From NCBI GenBank assembly GCA_964479665.1, contig CAYZNN010000001.1, forward strand, positions 1-64,000: a stretch of 64,000 nt of DNA, in the 5' to 3' direction. The position numbers and the translations under genes are program-made. This stretch comes from UBA2287 sp964479665. Its GTDB lineage: Bacteria; Bacteroidota; Bacteroidia; Bacteroidales; Tenuifilaceae. Below are positions 33,671 to 42,289 of the stretch, in pieces (the first letter of the stretch is position 1; each line of letters opens with the position of its first letter). The notes beneath the pieces are model-generated. The model did no database searches and was not told the origin of the DNA. It saw only the letters and a program-made list of their open reading frames with translations.

Positions 33671-35626
33671 CTATTTAGAAGATTTGAAGGACTCAACGCC
33701 CTTTTTCAGAAATGCAATAAAATCTTCAATATTAGTGTTGAAGCCGTAAGGTTCGGTAAGCAGTTCTTCATTGTTGCCCAATAAAACGTAGTAGGGCTGA
33801 CTGTTCATTTTAAAACGAGTAATCTGAAAATCGGAGTTGCGCTTTCCCACTGTATCCTTCTTTTTTCCATCGGTTGGCGAAATATACTGCTCGTCTGCAG
33901 GTAGTTTCGTGCGTTCATCGACGTATAGCGCAACAATTACAAACTCATCCCGAAGGATTTCGAGTACCCGCGGGTCGCTCCAAACTTGCTGTTCCATTAC
34001 CTTGCAGTTGGCACAAGCATGCCCTACAAAATCGATGAAAAGAGGTTTGTTCTGCTTACGGGCGCATGCAAGGGCTTGCTCGTAGTGGAAATATCCCTGC
34101 AGGCCATGAGGTAAACTCAGAAAATCGGAGTATTTTGCTTCCTCGCAAATGGCGATGTTGTTGGCTGTTATTGGTTGTGCGTAGTTAACCATTTTGGTTA
34201 GGTCGAAGTCGTTAGGCTTCTTTGAAGGTAAAATACTCGAAAGACCAGAAAGGGGTGCCCCCAAAAGCCCTGGAATCAGGTAAATAGCAAATGTGAATGA
34301 GGCCAAAGCAAGCATCATCCTCATAAACCCAACGGGTTTGGGTTCCGAATCGAGTTTGAAACGTATTTTCCCCAGCAGGTACATGCCAAGCATCGCGAAA
34401 ATGACAATCCAAATAGAAATGAAAACCCCACGCGATAGGATTCCCAGGTGGTAAACACTGTCGATGGCCGAAAGGAACTTTAAGCTAAATGCGAGTACAA
34501 TAAAGCCCAAAACCACTTTAACCGAGTTGAGCCAACCGCCCGATTTGGGTAAACTCTTTAGCAGCGATGGGAAAATGGCAAAAATGGTGAATGGTATAGC
34601 AAATGCTAGCGAGAATCCAAACATTCCTACTATTGGTTTTGCACCAAGCCCTGCCGCAGCTTCAACAAGTATTGCACCAACAATTGGGCCCACACACGAG
34701 AGGCTAACCAATACGAGAGTAAGTGCCATGAAGAAAGAACCTATAAAACCACCTTTTTCTGCTTGCGCATCGGTTTTGGTAGAAAGGCTGCTGGGGAGAA
34801 CTATTTCAAATAGCCCAAAGAAAGAGGCTGCAAAAGCTAGAAAAAGTGCAAAGAAAATTGAGTTGGTAATCCAGTGGGAAATGATATTGCTTGTAAAATC
34901 GGCTCCCAGTTTGGTTAGCGAAACCAGTAGCCCCAGCGAAGTGTATATGGCAATAATGCTAACACCAAAAACTATTGCATTGAGTATAGCATTAAATCGA
35001 TTCTTTTGTTTGTTAAGGAAGAACGAAACAGTCATGGGAATCATAGGAAAAACACAGGGGGTAAGTAAACCAGCAAGTCCTCCCAAAAAAGCAATGAAAA
35101 AGAACGACCACAACGATGATTCAGTTGAACTGCCATTCGTTTCGGTTTGGGCCGCAGCCAATTTTTGCCCAACCTTAACGGTAAAGTCTTTTTCGTGGAA
35201 TACACATTTGTCCTCAAAGCAAACCTGATATTCAATATTGCCAGTAATAGTGGCTGCAGTAACTCCCTTTGCAAGTTCTACGTCCTGCGTAAAGGTAACC
35301 TCATTCGCATAGTAGCGAACTTCAACATTAAAAATCTCGTCAAGCTCTTTTTTCAGTATGCCCCTTTCGGTTACTTTGCCAGTTGGTTTAAAGTCGGCCG
35401 ATTCGGTGTAAATGAATACGGTGGGTAATGGGCCACCAGCTGACAATACGGTTGAGTAAAGGTGCCAACCATGCTGAATAGTTGCTTTGAATGTTAATTC
35501 GTACCTATTATCCTCTTTGTGCTTTGCGCTTACATTCCAAGTTACGGGGTTCTCAAGTTGGGCAAACGCTGAATGTGCAACCATTGTTACTAGCACAAGA
35601 GCTAGGGAAAAGAGTTTGATTCTCAT
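33671..35626 (-). CDS. dsbD: thiol:disulfide interchange protein DsbD
   Basis: DsbD carries reducing power from cytoplasmic thioredoxin to the periplasm. The 651-residue protein has a signal peptide, an N-terminal beta domain with the Cys pair in YQVCFEDKCVFHE, a central eight-helix membrane domain with the redox cysteines in LTPCVFPMIPMT and LSCVGPIVGAI, and a C-terminal thioredoxin domain with CANC (about residue 535, in HACANCKVMEQQ). All three cysteine pairs are intact. The gene stands alone upstream of a weak hairpin. Confidence 0.95.
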   Translation of the reverse strand: MRIKLFSLALVLVTMVAHSAFAQLENPVTWNVSAKHKEDNRYELTFKATIQHGWHLYSTVLSAGGPLPTVFIYTESADFKPTGKVTERGILKKELDEIFNVEVRYYANEVTFTQDVELAKGVTAATITGNIEYQVCFEDKCVFHEKDFTVKVGQKLAAAQTETNGSSTESSLWSFFFIAFLGGLAGLLTPCVFPMIPMTVSFFLNKQKNRFNAILNAIVFGVSIIAIYTSLGLLVSLTKLGADFTSNIISHWITNSIFFALFLAFAASFFGLFEIVLPSSLSTKTDAQAEKGGFIGSFFMALTLVLVSLSCVGPIVGAILVEAAAGLGAKPIVGMFGFSLAFAIPFTIFAIFPSLLKSLPKSGGWLNSVKVVLGFIVLAFSLKFLSAIDSVYHLGILSRGVFISIWIVIFAMLGMYLLGKIRFKLDSEPKPVGFMRMMLALASFTFAIYLIPGLLGAPLSGLSSILPSKKPNDFDLTKMVNYAQPITANNIAICEEAKYSDFLSLPHGLQGYFHYEQALACARKQNKPLFIDFVGHACANCKVMEQQVWSDPRVLEILRDEFVIVALYVDERTKLPADEQYISPTDGKKKDTVGKRNSDFQITRFKMNSQPYYVLLGNNEELLTEPYGFNTNIEDFIAFLKKGVESFKSSK

Positions 35627-35726
35627 TGTGGTTTCAATTATTTTGTTGAATACTAAAGGAACAAAAGAGTGTTGAATTGGTTCGTCTCAAAGGTACTAAA
35701 ACCTTTTAGGTTTTAACGATTGGCAT

Positions 35727-35756
35727 AAAAAAATCCCGCTTCTTAAAAGCGGGATT
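35727..35756 (-). terminator. rho-independent terminator of the RNase G/E gene
   Basis: On the minus strand a perfect 10-bp stem (35747-35756 with 35732-35741, 5-base loop) runs into a T-tract of seven (35727-35733). It lies 10 bases after the RNase stop codon. Confidence 0.93.
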
Positions 35757-35766
35757 CGGTTGGCGA

Positions 35767-37314
35767 CTATTCAATCTCGTTGTCGTTGGTGTCAGTAAAT
35801 CGATACTCAAGGTACTGGTACGACGACATAGGAATTACCCTTAATTGGCATTTGTAACGCCAGGCCCATTTTAGCCTTCGGCTAATGAAGCCACGGGTAA
35901 TAAAAGAGGCAACGTATGGGTGAACCATCAGGTTCAATTTTTTTATACCCTTTTCATTAACCAAGAGGGCCAACTTGTTCTCAATCTGCTCGTCGAAAAT
36001 AATTACAGGACTAATTTCTCCACTTCCCTTGCATGTTGGGCATTTTTCGAGCGTTTCAATATGCATTTCGGGCCGAACACGCTGACGGGTTATTTGCATT
36101 AGCCCAAACTTGCTGAGGGGCAAAATGTTGTGCTTCGATTTATCGCGGGCCATTACCTCCTTCATCTTCTCGTAAACCATTTGGCGGTTTTCGTTCAGAT
36201 GCATGTCAATAAAGTCCACCACAATTATTCCGCCCATGTCTCTTAGCCTCAATTGGCGGGCTATTTCGTCAATGGCTGAGAGGTTTACCTCCAGTGCATT
36301 GGTTTCTTGGTCGGATGCGGCCTTGGATCGATTTCCACTGTTTACATCGATAACATGCAGAGCTTCAGTGTGCTCAACAATAAGATAGGCTCCGCTTTTA
36401 AACGAAACGGTTTTGCCAAAAAGCGATTTAATTTGCTTTTCTACCCCAAAATGCTCGAGAATTGGAGCATTACCATTGTAAAACTTTACAATTTTTTCCT
36501 TCTCGGGAGCAATGGTATTAATGTACTCCTTAATGTCGTTGTAAATAACCTCGTCGTTCACGTTAATGCTGTTGAACGAAACGTTGAGCATATCCCTCAG
36601 TATTGCAGAGGTGCGTTTCAATTCGCTCAGAATTAAACCGGGTGTATTGGCCTGCTTAATTTTATCGAATGTAACTTCCCACTTTTTAATAAGGTTGCGG
36701 AGTTCTGCGTCGAGAATGGCGACCTTTTTGCCTTCTGCTGCGGTTCGAACAATTACTCCATAGTTTTTTGGAATAATGCTTTCCATTAGCCTTTTCAAGC
36801 GTTTCTTCTCTTCTGCTGAAGATATTTTCTGTGAAATTGAAACCTTGTCGGAGAAGGGTAGAAGTACTATGTTTCTGCCGGCAATAGAGATTTCGGCGCT
36901 AAGCCTAGGCCCTTTTGTTGAAATTGGCTCCTTGGCTATTTGAACTAAAACGGTTTGACCAGCATTTAAAACTTGGGTAATAACCCCCTCTTTATCAATC
37001 TCGGGCTCTAATCGAACTTTTGAAATGGAGTAGGGTTTGCCTTTTTTTGAACCTGCTTGCTGTAGGTATTTGTTGAACGATTGGAACTGGGGCCCCAAAT
37101 CGAGATAATGCAAGAATGCATCCTTTTCATACCCTACATCAACAAAGGCTGCATTGAGCCCGGGCATAATTTTTTTAACCTTACCGAGATAGATGTCGCC
37201 AACCGAGAACTGAACATTGCTTTTTTCTTTATTTAGCTCAACCAGTTGCTTATTTTCTAATAGAGCTATAGCAATTTCAGAAGCACGTACATCAATTACA
37301 AGCTCGGTATTCAC
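35767..37314 (-). CDS. rng: ribonuclease G/E family endoribonuclease
   Basis: The enzyme cuts single-stranded RNA during rRNA maturation and mRNA decay. The 515-residue protein is RNase G-length: N-terminal S1-like domain (SVGDIYLGKVKKIMPGLNA), 5'-sensor region, DNase I-like catalytic part with the Mg-binding aspartates in HVIDVNSGNR and IIVVDFIDMH, and the zinc-link CPTC motif (EKCPTCKGSG) used for dimer formation. There is no long degradosome-assembly tail as in E. coli RNase E. Upstream there is a stable inverted repeat in the leader and a tiny ribosomal-type gene. Confidence 0.95.
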   Translation of the reverse strand: MNTELVIDVRASEIAIALLENKQLVELNKEKSNVQFSVGDIYLGKVKKIMPGLNAAFVDVGYEKDAFLHYLDLGPQFQSFNKYLQQAGSKKGKPYSISKVRLEPEIDKEGVITQVLNAGQTVLVQIAKEPISTKGPRLSAEISIAGRNIVLLPFSDKVSISQKISSAEEKKRLKRLMESIIPKNYGVIVRTAAEGKKVAILDAELRNLIKKWEVTFDKIKQANTPGLILSELKRTSAILRDMLNVSFNSINVNDEVIYNDIKEYINTIAPEKEKIVKFYNGNAPILEHFGVEKQIKSLFGKTVSFKSGAYLIVEHTEALHVIDVNSGNRSKAASDQETNALEVNLSAIDEIARQLRLRDMGGIIVVDFIDMHLNENRQMVYEKMKEVMARDKSKHNILPLSKFGLMQITRQRVRPEMHIETLEKCPTCKGSGEISPVIIFDEQIENKLALLVNEKGIKKLNLMVHPYVASFITRGFISRRLKWAWRYKCQLRVIPMSSYQYLEYRFTDTNDNEIE

Positions 37315-37358
37315 TTCGAATGAGTTTGAAGGTTAATATAACTAGGTACTAAACAACA

Positions 37359-37392
37359 CCAACCTAAAGAACAGATTTGCCCCTTAGGTTGG
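37359..37392 (-). other. hairpin in the leader of the RNase G/E gene
   Basis: CCAACCTAA (37359-37367) and TTAGGTTGG (37384-37392) form a 9-bp perfect stem with a 16-base loop, located in the 120-base gap between the 30-residue gene and the RNase. There is no T-run after it on the minus strand, so it is not a plain terminator. RNase E genes elsewhere are autoregulated through leader hairpins, so a cleavage or decay target is possible. Confidence 0.5.
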
Positions 37393-37434
37393 CTGTAGGT
37401 GACAGTGAACAATGCAATTATTCTTAGAATAGTG

Positions 37435-37527
37435 CTATTTTTTCTTTTTATGGCGATTCTTACGTAAGCGTTTTTTGCGCTTGTGGGTTGCCATTTTATG
37501 CCTTTTTCTCTTCTTTCCGCTTGGCAT
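37435..37527 (-). CDS. 30-residue basic ribosomal-type protein (AURKAIP1/COX24-like, mS38/bS22-like)
   Basis: The tiny gene encodes MPSGKKRKRHKMATHKRKKR followed by LRKNRHKKKK, 30 residues of which 20 are Lys, Arg or His. I recognise the shape as the AURKAIP1/COX24 family found across Bacteroidota, related to mitochondrial mS38 and to bS22 of mycobacteria, which bind the small ribosomal subunit near helix 44. It lies between an HU-type gene (27 bases upstream on the same strand) and rng. Function as a ribosomal protein here is inferred from the family. Confidence 0.8.
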   Translation of the reverse strand: MPSGKKRKRHKMATHKRKKRLRKNRHKKKK

Positions 37528-37553
37528 GTTCGTATTGTATTAGAGTTAATAAA

Positions 37554-37841
37554 TTACTTCTTTACGTGGCTCTTAACCTTCGAAACGAAAGATTTAGCAG
37601 GCTTAAAAGAAGGAATGAAATGCTCAGGAATGATGATAGTGGTGTTCTTCGAAATATTACGTGCAGTTTTCTTTGCGCGTTTTTTAACGATGAAACTACC
37701 AAACCCACGCAGGTAAACGTTTTTCTCTTTTACTAAAGAGTCCTTAACGGATTCCATGAAAGCCTCAACGGTTCTCTGTACAGTTACCTTTTCGATTCCT
37801 GTGCTCCTAGAAATCTCGTTTACGATATCAGCTTTTGTCAT
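37554..37841 (-). CDS. HU/IHF-family DNA-binding protein
   Basis: The 95-residue protein has the family fold: MTKADIVNEISRSTGIEKVTV, a helical dimer part, LRGFGSFIVKKRAKKTARN with the DNA-binding arm signature GSFxxxxR-like, and a Pro at the arm tip region (IPEHFIPSFKPAKSF). It bends DNA and compacts the nucleoid. It is followed by the 30-residue basic protein and rng, all on the minus strand. Which paralogue it is among the several Bacteroidota HU proteins is not clear. Confidence 0.93.
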   Translation of the reverse strand: MTKADIVNEISRSTGIEKVTVQRTVEAFMESVKDSLVKEKNVYLRGFGSFIVKKRAKKTARNISKNTTIIIPEHFIPSFKPAKSFVSKVKSHVKK

Positions 37842-37896
37842 TTTTAAAAATCTTTAATTATCAATAAATTATGGTTAATTCGTGAAATTCGGACTG

Positions 37897-37904
37897 CAAA
37901 TATA
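37897..37904 (-). promoter_or_regulatory. -7 element for the HU-type gene
   Basis: On the minus strand TATATTTG matches TAnnTTTG exactly, 55 bases before the start codon. The region upstream is AT-rich with no clear TTTG at the ideal spacing. Confidence 0.45.
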
Positions 37905-37976
37905 AGCGATTTATACTTATAAATAAAATTCAAAACTATTATTTTGCAATAAAAATTTTTGTTAAAATCTGATTCG

Positions 37977-39071
37977 ATGGAATTTAGTAGTGTACTTCTC
38001 GATTGGTATCAAAAAAACCGAAGGGAGTTGCCCTGGCGAAATACTACTGATCCCTACCATATATGGGTATCGGAGGTTATTCTGCAGCAAACTCGAGTGG
38101 CCCAGGGTACTCAGTTCTATTTGCGTTTCATTGAAGAATTCCCAACCGTAAGTCATTTGGCCAGTGCCAACGAGGACAAGGTGCTGAAAGTTTGGCAGGG
38201 CTTGGGGTATTATACTAGAGCCCGAAATTTACAAAAAGGTGCACGATGGGTCATTGAAAAGCACAATGGTGTTTTGCCTAAGTCGTATTCCGAACTTCTT
38301 GAACTACCGGGGTTGGGCCCCTATTCTGCTGGTGCAATAGCCTCATTTGCTTTCAATATTCCTGTGCCTGCAATCGATGGCAATGTGTACCGTCTTATTT
38401 CTCGTTTTTTTGGTTTGTTCGATTCGCCATTCACAGCGAAAGGCAAGGGTGTATACTACCAAATTGTTCAGGAACTCATTCCCTCAGGAAAAGCAAATTT
38501 ATTCAATCAGGCGCTGCTCGACTTTGGTGCGCTTCAATGCGTACCTCAGTCGCCAAATTGCGAGGGTTGCCCCTTTAGCACTGTCTGCTACGCATACAGA
38601 AATAACTTAGTTTCAAAATTGCCAATAAAGGCTGCCAAACCGAAGGTGCGAGATAGGTATCTAACCTTTATTATAATAAAATGCAAGGAGTACACATACT
38701 TGTCGAAGAGAGAAGGGAAGGATATTTGGCAATCGCTTTACCAATTTCCTTTGATAGAAACAGATGGAAATATTTCAATTGAAGAAATGATAGCCCTGCC
38801 TCAATGGCGCAGACTTTTCGGTAAAGGTGGGGTTTACGTTAACCATTTCTCACCAGTAATTCCTCATAAGTTAAGCCATCAGAATTTGCATATAAGGTTT
38901 TTAATGGTTGAAATTAATAAACCCAGCTCGGCAGTTAGTCGCCATTACTGTAAATATAGAATTGCTGATGTTGGCAATTTATCGGTTCCAATAGTCATTC
39001 ATAACTTTATGGCTGCAGAACCTTTTGAAAAATTTATGATAAATCTCAATAAGGAAAATTCAATAAAATAG
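37977..39071 (+). CDS. mutY: A/G-specific adenine DNA glycosylase
   Basis: MutY removes adenine mispaired with 8-oxoguanine. I use the ATG at 37977 (MEFSSVLLDWYQKNRRELPW), giving 364 residues; six further codons upstream start with TTG. The helix-hairpin-helix is LLELPGLGPYSAGAI, the catalytic Asp is in PAIDGNVYRLI, and the iron-sulfur cluster cysteines follow C-x6-C-x2-C-x5-C in CVPQSPNCEGCPFSTVC. The C-terminal third (from about residue 220) is the NUDIX-like 8-oxoG-reading domain. It leads the mutY-ssb-gldE-gldD cluster. Confidence 0.96.
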   Translation: MEFSSVLLDWYQKNRRELPWRNTTDPYHIWVSEVILQQTRVAQGTQFYLRFIEEFPTVSHLASANEDKVLKVWQGLGYYTRARNLQKGARWVIEKHNGVLPKSYSELLELPGLGPYSAGAIASFAFNIPVPAIDGNVYRLISRFFGLFDSPFTAKGKGVYYQIVQELIPSGKANLFNQALLDFGALQCVPQSPNCEGCPFSTVCYAYRNNLVSKLPIKAAKPKVRDRYLTFIIIKCKEYTYLSKREGKDIWQSLYQFPLIETDGNISIEEMIALPQWRRLFGKGGVYVNHFSPVIPHKLSHQNLHIRFLMVEINKPSSAVSRHYCKYRIADVGNLSVPIVIHNFMAAEPFEKFMINLNKENSIK

Positions 39072-39129
39072 CGAACACAAATTGAATAGATTACGTTGGG
39101 TTTGTTATTACATCGTTTTAATTGCCTAG

Positions 39130-39160
39130 TTTGCGGCATTGTACAAACCTAATATTTTTG
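39130..39160 (+). promoter_or_regulatory. promoter of ssb
   Basis: TTTG (39130-39133), a 19-base spacer and TATTTTTG (39153-39160) match the Bacteroidota consensus at every specified position. The predicted start is near 39167, about 26 bases before the ssb ATG. It also argues against translating from the upstream TTG at 39139, which lies inside the promoter. Confidence 0.8.
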
Positions 39161-39192
39161 TAACTTTACACATTGAACATAAAACTGAACCC

Positions 39193-39636
39193 ATGAGTTT
39201 AAATAAGGTAATTCTAATAGGGAATGTTGGGAAAGACCCTGAAATAAGGCACCTAGAAGGTGGTGTTACAGTGGCAAGATTTCCTTTAGCCACCAACGAA
39301 ACCTATAACGATAAAAGCGGTCAAAGGCAAACTCACACCGAATGGCATAACATTGTTGTTTGGAGGGGGCAGGCTGATATTGTTGAGAAGTACGTAAAGC
39401 AAGGGAAACTGCTATACGTTGAGGGTAAACTCCGAACCACTTCGTACGACGATAAGGAGACAGGAACCAAACGCTATTTTACCGAGGTTCAATGCCAAAC
39501 CTTCCGTTTTCTTGGGCCATCGGGTACTGGTGAACAGCAAGCAACTAAAGGTTCCACTCAACCTTCAACTCCAATAACCGATCCTGTTGAGCCAGAAATG
39601 CCTGGGGCTGATGGTGCCGACGATTTACCTTTCTAA
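39193..39636 (+). CDS. ssb: single-stranded DNA-binding protein
   Basis: SSB protects single-stranded DNA and recruits repair and replication partners. I start at MSLNKVILIGNVGKDPEIRH, the family N-terminus, giving 147 residues. The OB fold has TEWHNIVVWRGQADIVEKYV and VEGKLRTTSYDDKETG. The tail is disordered and ends in the acidic partner-binding tip DDLPF. It has its own promoter and precedes gldE by 33 bases; mutY next to ssb suggests a repair grouping. Confidence 0.97.
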   Translation: MSLNKVILIGNVGKDPEIRHLEGGVTVARFPLATNETYNDKSGQRQTHTEWHNIVVWRGQADIVEKYVKQGKLLYVEGKLRTTSYDDKETGTKRYFTEVQCQTFRFLGPSGTGEQQATKGSTQPSTPITDPVEPEMPGADGADDLPF

Positions 39637-39669
39637 GGGTTGGTAGTTTTTAACTAATATTAGAGAATT

Positions 39670-40992
39670 TTGGGATCGGAACCGTTTCTGTTTTTTGGTA
39701 AAACCATTCTTTTTAGCATTCAGTTTTATCCGCTCTCGTTGGCAGCAATAGTGGGAATAGTTTCTATTCTTCTGCTTCTTTTCCTGTCGGCACTCATATC
39801 TGGTTCCGAGGCTGCCTTCTTTTCGCTGTCCCCTTCCGAAATAAAAAGAATGGAAGAAGGTATCGATAAAAAAGGGAAAATAGTATTGAATTTACTCGAT
39901 AAGCCCGAAAAACTATTGGCTACCATTCTTATTGCCAATAACTTTGTAAATGTTGCAATCATAGTAATTGCAGCGTTTGTAACCAACTCATTGGTCGATT
40001 TTAGCCAGGCGAAATTGGTAGGCATCATATTTCAGGTTATTATAATAACAGGCCCTTTGCTGCTTTTTGGCGAAATAATGCCCAAAATATTAGCTACCTC
40101 TAGTGCTTTGCCTTTCAGTAAAGTAATGGCATTCCCAATGCTAGTTATAAACGGTTTTTTTGCTCCTCTATCTTTTTTACTGACAAAAACAGCATTTGTT
40201 GGCAAGCGAATATCGGCTAGGCATAAAAGAATTTCTATCGACGATCTCAGTCAGGCCCTCGAAATTACCTCAGGGCACCAACCCGAAGAGAGGAAACTTC
40301 TCAAAAGTATTGCATCTTTTGGGCATACTCATGTAGGTGAAATAATGAAACCTCGGCTCGATGTGGTTGCGCTCGATATATCTACCAGTTTCAATAAGAT
40401 AAAAGCTACGGTTGTGGAGTCGGGCTATAGCCGTATTCCTATTTTTGAAGAATCGTTCGACAATATTAAAGGTGTTCTATACGTAAAGGACCTCTTACCT
40501 CATATCGACGAAGACGAGGATTATGCCTGGCAGAACCTTTTGAGGAAGCCATACTTTGTGCTCGAAAGCAATAAAATTAGCGGGCTTCTGTCTGAATTTC
40601 AAAGCAACCGAATACACATGGCCATTGTTGTAGATGAGTATGGTGGCACTTGTGGAATTGTTTCTCTCGAAGACATACTTGAGGAAATTGTGGGTGAAAT
40701 CTTCGACGAGTCGGACGATGAGGCTACACTCTACACAAAAATCGATGACAATACCTACATGTTTGAAGCGAAAATACTTTTAAATGATTTTTGTAAAGTT
40801 TTAAACCTCGATGATACTATATTTGACAATGTAAGGGGAGAGACCGAAACGCTTGCAGGGTTAATACTTGAAATAACCGGCCAAATACCCGCTAAGAACG
40901 ACATAATAAACCATGGTAGTTTCCGATTCAATATTGTTTCGGTTGATAATAAGAGGATTAAGCGCGTTAAGGTTACTGCCGGTGTACGGTAA
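39670..40992 (+). CDS. gldE: gliding motility-associated protein GldE (CorC/HlyC-type CBS membrane protein)
   Basis: The 440-residue protein has about three to four membrane helices in the DUF21 region (residues 15-180, with LSALISGSEAAFFSLSPSEI), two CBS domains (about 215-335, with IMKPRLDVVALD and VVDEYGGTCGIVSLEDILEEIVGEI) and a C-terminal CorC/HlyC domain. In gliding Bacteroidota GldE is encoded next to GldD. A stop codon 9 bases upstream leaves only TTG (or ATT) as start, so the start is a TTG at 39670. Role in cell-surface motility or protein secretion is from family knowledge; ion transport is also possible from the CorC relation. Confidence 0.88.
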   Translation: MGSEPFLFFGKTILFSIQFYPLSLAAIVGIVSILLLLFLSALISGSEAAFFSLSPSEIKRMEEGIDKKGKIVLNLLDKPEKLLATILIANNFVNVAIIVIAAFVTNSLVDFSQAKLVGIIFQVIIITGPLLLFGEIMPKILATSSALPFSKVMAFPMLVINGFFAPLSFLLTKTAFVGKRISARHKRISIDDLSQALEITSGHQPEERKLLKSIASFGHTHVGEIMKPRLDVVALDISTSFNKIKATVVESGYSRIPIFEESFDNIKGVLYVKDLLPHIDEDEDYAWQNLLRKPYFVLESNKISGLLSEFQSNRIHMAIVVDEYGGTCGIVSLEDILEEIVGEIFDESDDEATLYTKIDDNTYMFEAKILLNDFCKVLNLDDTIFDNVRGETETLAGLILEITGQIPAKNDIINHGSFRFNIVSVDNKRIKRVKVTAGVR

Positions 40993-41030
40993 CCCGTTAT
41001 TATAAAATTGCATGAATTTTATACTTTTAC

Positions 41031-41642
41031 TTGAATAAAGGGAAATTGGTGGATTCTTTTCATTTTAAAAGGTTAATTGCAACTATTGCAGCTCTTTCAA
41101 TAATAGCTGCATTTAGTGCATGTAGCGGACCTAGTATGCCTAAGCCGCGTGGGTATTTTCGAATCGATTTTCCGGAAAAATCGTACAAACCCTTCGACTC
41201 AGTATTTCCCTATAGATTTATGTATCCTGAATATAGTTATATTGAGCCCGATCGTTCGGCAATTGCAGAAAAGTATTGGATTAATATACACTTTCCCAAG
41301 CACAAAGCACGAATCCATTTAAGTTATAAAGATGCTCGTGGCCGACTAGACTCCCTGATAGAGGACACATACAAACTAACCTATAAGCATGTTCAAAAGG
41401 CCGATGCCATTAATGAGCGCTTTTTCTCAAACGATTCGGCCAAAGTATTCGGGATTTTATACCAGGTTAAAGGAAATGCTGCGAGTTCGTGGCAATTCTA
41501 TGTAACCGATTCATCGCGCCATTTTTTAAGGGGTGCCCTCTATTTCTCTGCAACACCAAATAAGGATTCACTTGCTCCTGCCATCGATTTTTTCGGCCAA
41601 GATTTAATATACTTAATGGAAACGGTTAGGTGGAAAAGGTGA
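41031..41642 (+). CDS. gldD: gliding motility lipoprotein GldD
   Basis: The protein has a lipoprotein signal (IATIAALSIIAAFSAC) and the family-specific PKPRGYFRIDFPEKSYKPF just after the lipid anchor. It has about 203 residues. No ATG is available: the frame opens with TTG at 41031, and GTG at 41049 would give a compact signal peptide (M-DSFHFKRL). GldD is an outer-membrane-associated lipoprotein required for gliding with the T9SS machinery in Flavobacterium. gldE lies 38 bases upstream and the next gene 6 bases downstream. Confidence 0.92.
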   Translation: MNKGKLVDSFHFKRLIATIAALSIIAAFSACSGPSMPKPRGYFRIDFPEKSYKPFDSVFPYRFMYPEYSYIEPDRSAIAEKYWINIHFPKHKARIHLSYKDARGRLDSLIEDTYKLTYKHVQKADAINERFFSNDSAKVFGILYQVKGNAASSWQFYVTDSSRHFLRGALYFSATPNKDSLAPAIDFFGQDLIYLMETVRWKR

Positions 41643-41648
41643 TAAGGC

Positions 41649-42287
41649 ATGGCACTTATTGAGATTATACGGAATGGCCAATATGCAATGGGAATTTGGC
41701 GGGTTGAAGAAACCGAAAGCCAACTGAAGGAGTTTGTTGGTGGAACACTTTTCCCAGGTCTCGAACGCATTACCCACCCCCGAAGAAGGCTCGAATGGCT
41801 TGCAGCACGTACCCTTATTCGGGAATTTGGGTATAACAACCTTGTAAAATACCATCCATCACGAAGACCCTTTCTTGCTTTCTCAAAGGCTCACCTTTCA
41901 ATTACTCATTCATATCCGTTAGTTGCAGTAATTGTAAGTCCCAGCGGATATGTTGGCATCGATATCGAATCCTATTCTCGTCCATTCTCACATGTTGCTC
42001 ATAAATATCTATCTGCCCGGGAGAATAAGTGGGTCGACCTAACCGATAATAAACGCTTGGCTCTTATTTGGAGCGCCAAGGAAGCACTATATAAATTGCC
42101 GGGTATGGAAGGGTTAAGTGGTTCTGAAATGAATGTGCGTCCCATATTGAACATTGAACCAAGCGGAGTTCTTTCCGCTTCCGTTCGTTTGGGTGGCTCT
42201 GTTCAGCAGTTCAGTTTGCATTATACATATGTTGGTTACTTTAATGTGGTTTGGGTTTGCTTCGATCCCAAATCAATAACTTTGTAG
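41649..42287 (+). CDS. 4'-phosphopantetheinyl transferase superfamily protein
   Basis: The enzyme attaches phosphopantetheine to carrier proteins. The 212-residue protein is Sfp-like: the first motif GIDIESYSR and the second WSAKEALYKLPG (WxxKExxxK) carry the Mg and CoA-binding residues, and HLSITHSYPLVAV holds the conserved His region of the N-terminal half. It probably serves acyl carrier protein or a peptide synthase; the target cannot be read. It lies 6 bases after gldD and its stop codon is 2 bases before the next start. Confidence 0.93.
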   Translation: MALIEIIRNGQYAMGIWRVEETESQLKEFVGGTLFPGLERITHPRRRLEWLAARTLIREFGYNNLVKYHPSRRPFLAFSKAHLSITHSYPLVAVIVSPSGYVGIDIESYSRPFSHVAHKYLSARENKWVDLTDNKRLALIWSAKEALYKLPGMEGLSGSEMNVRPILNIEPSGVLSASVRLGGSVQQFSLHYTYVGYFNVVWVCFDPKSITL

Positions 42288-42289
42288 GT

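Noticed and set aside
34464..35228. 254-codon plus-strand frame opposite dsbD
   Set aside because: DsbD motifs and membrane segments are on the minus strand; this frame is Ser/Lys/Pro-rich without a domain.
39139..39192. Upstream TTG start for ssb
   Set aside because: It lies inside a consensus promoter, and the conserved SSB N-terminus begins at 39193.
42251..42289. Upstream start for the GGGP synthase
   Set aside because: The extension would overlap the transferase gene by 37 bases; the ATG at 42290 fits the family start.
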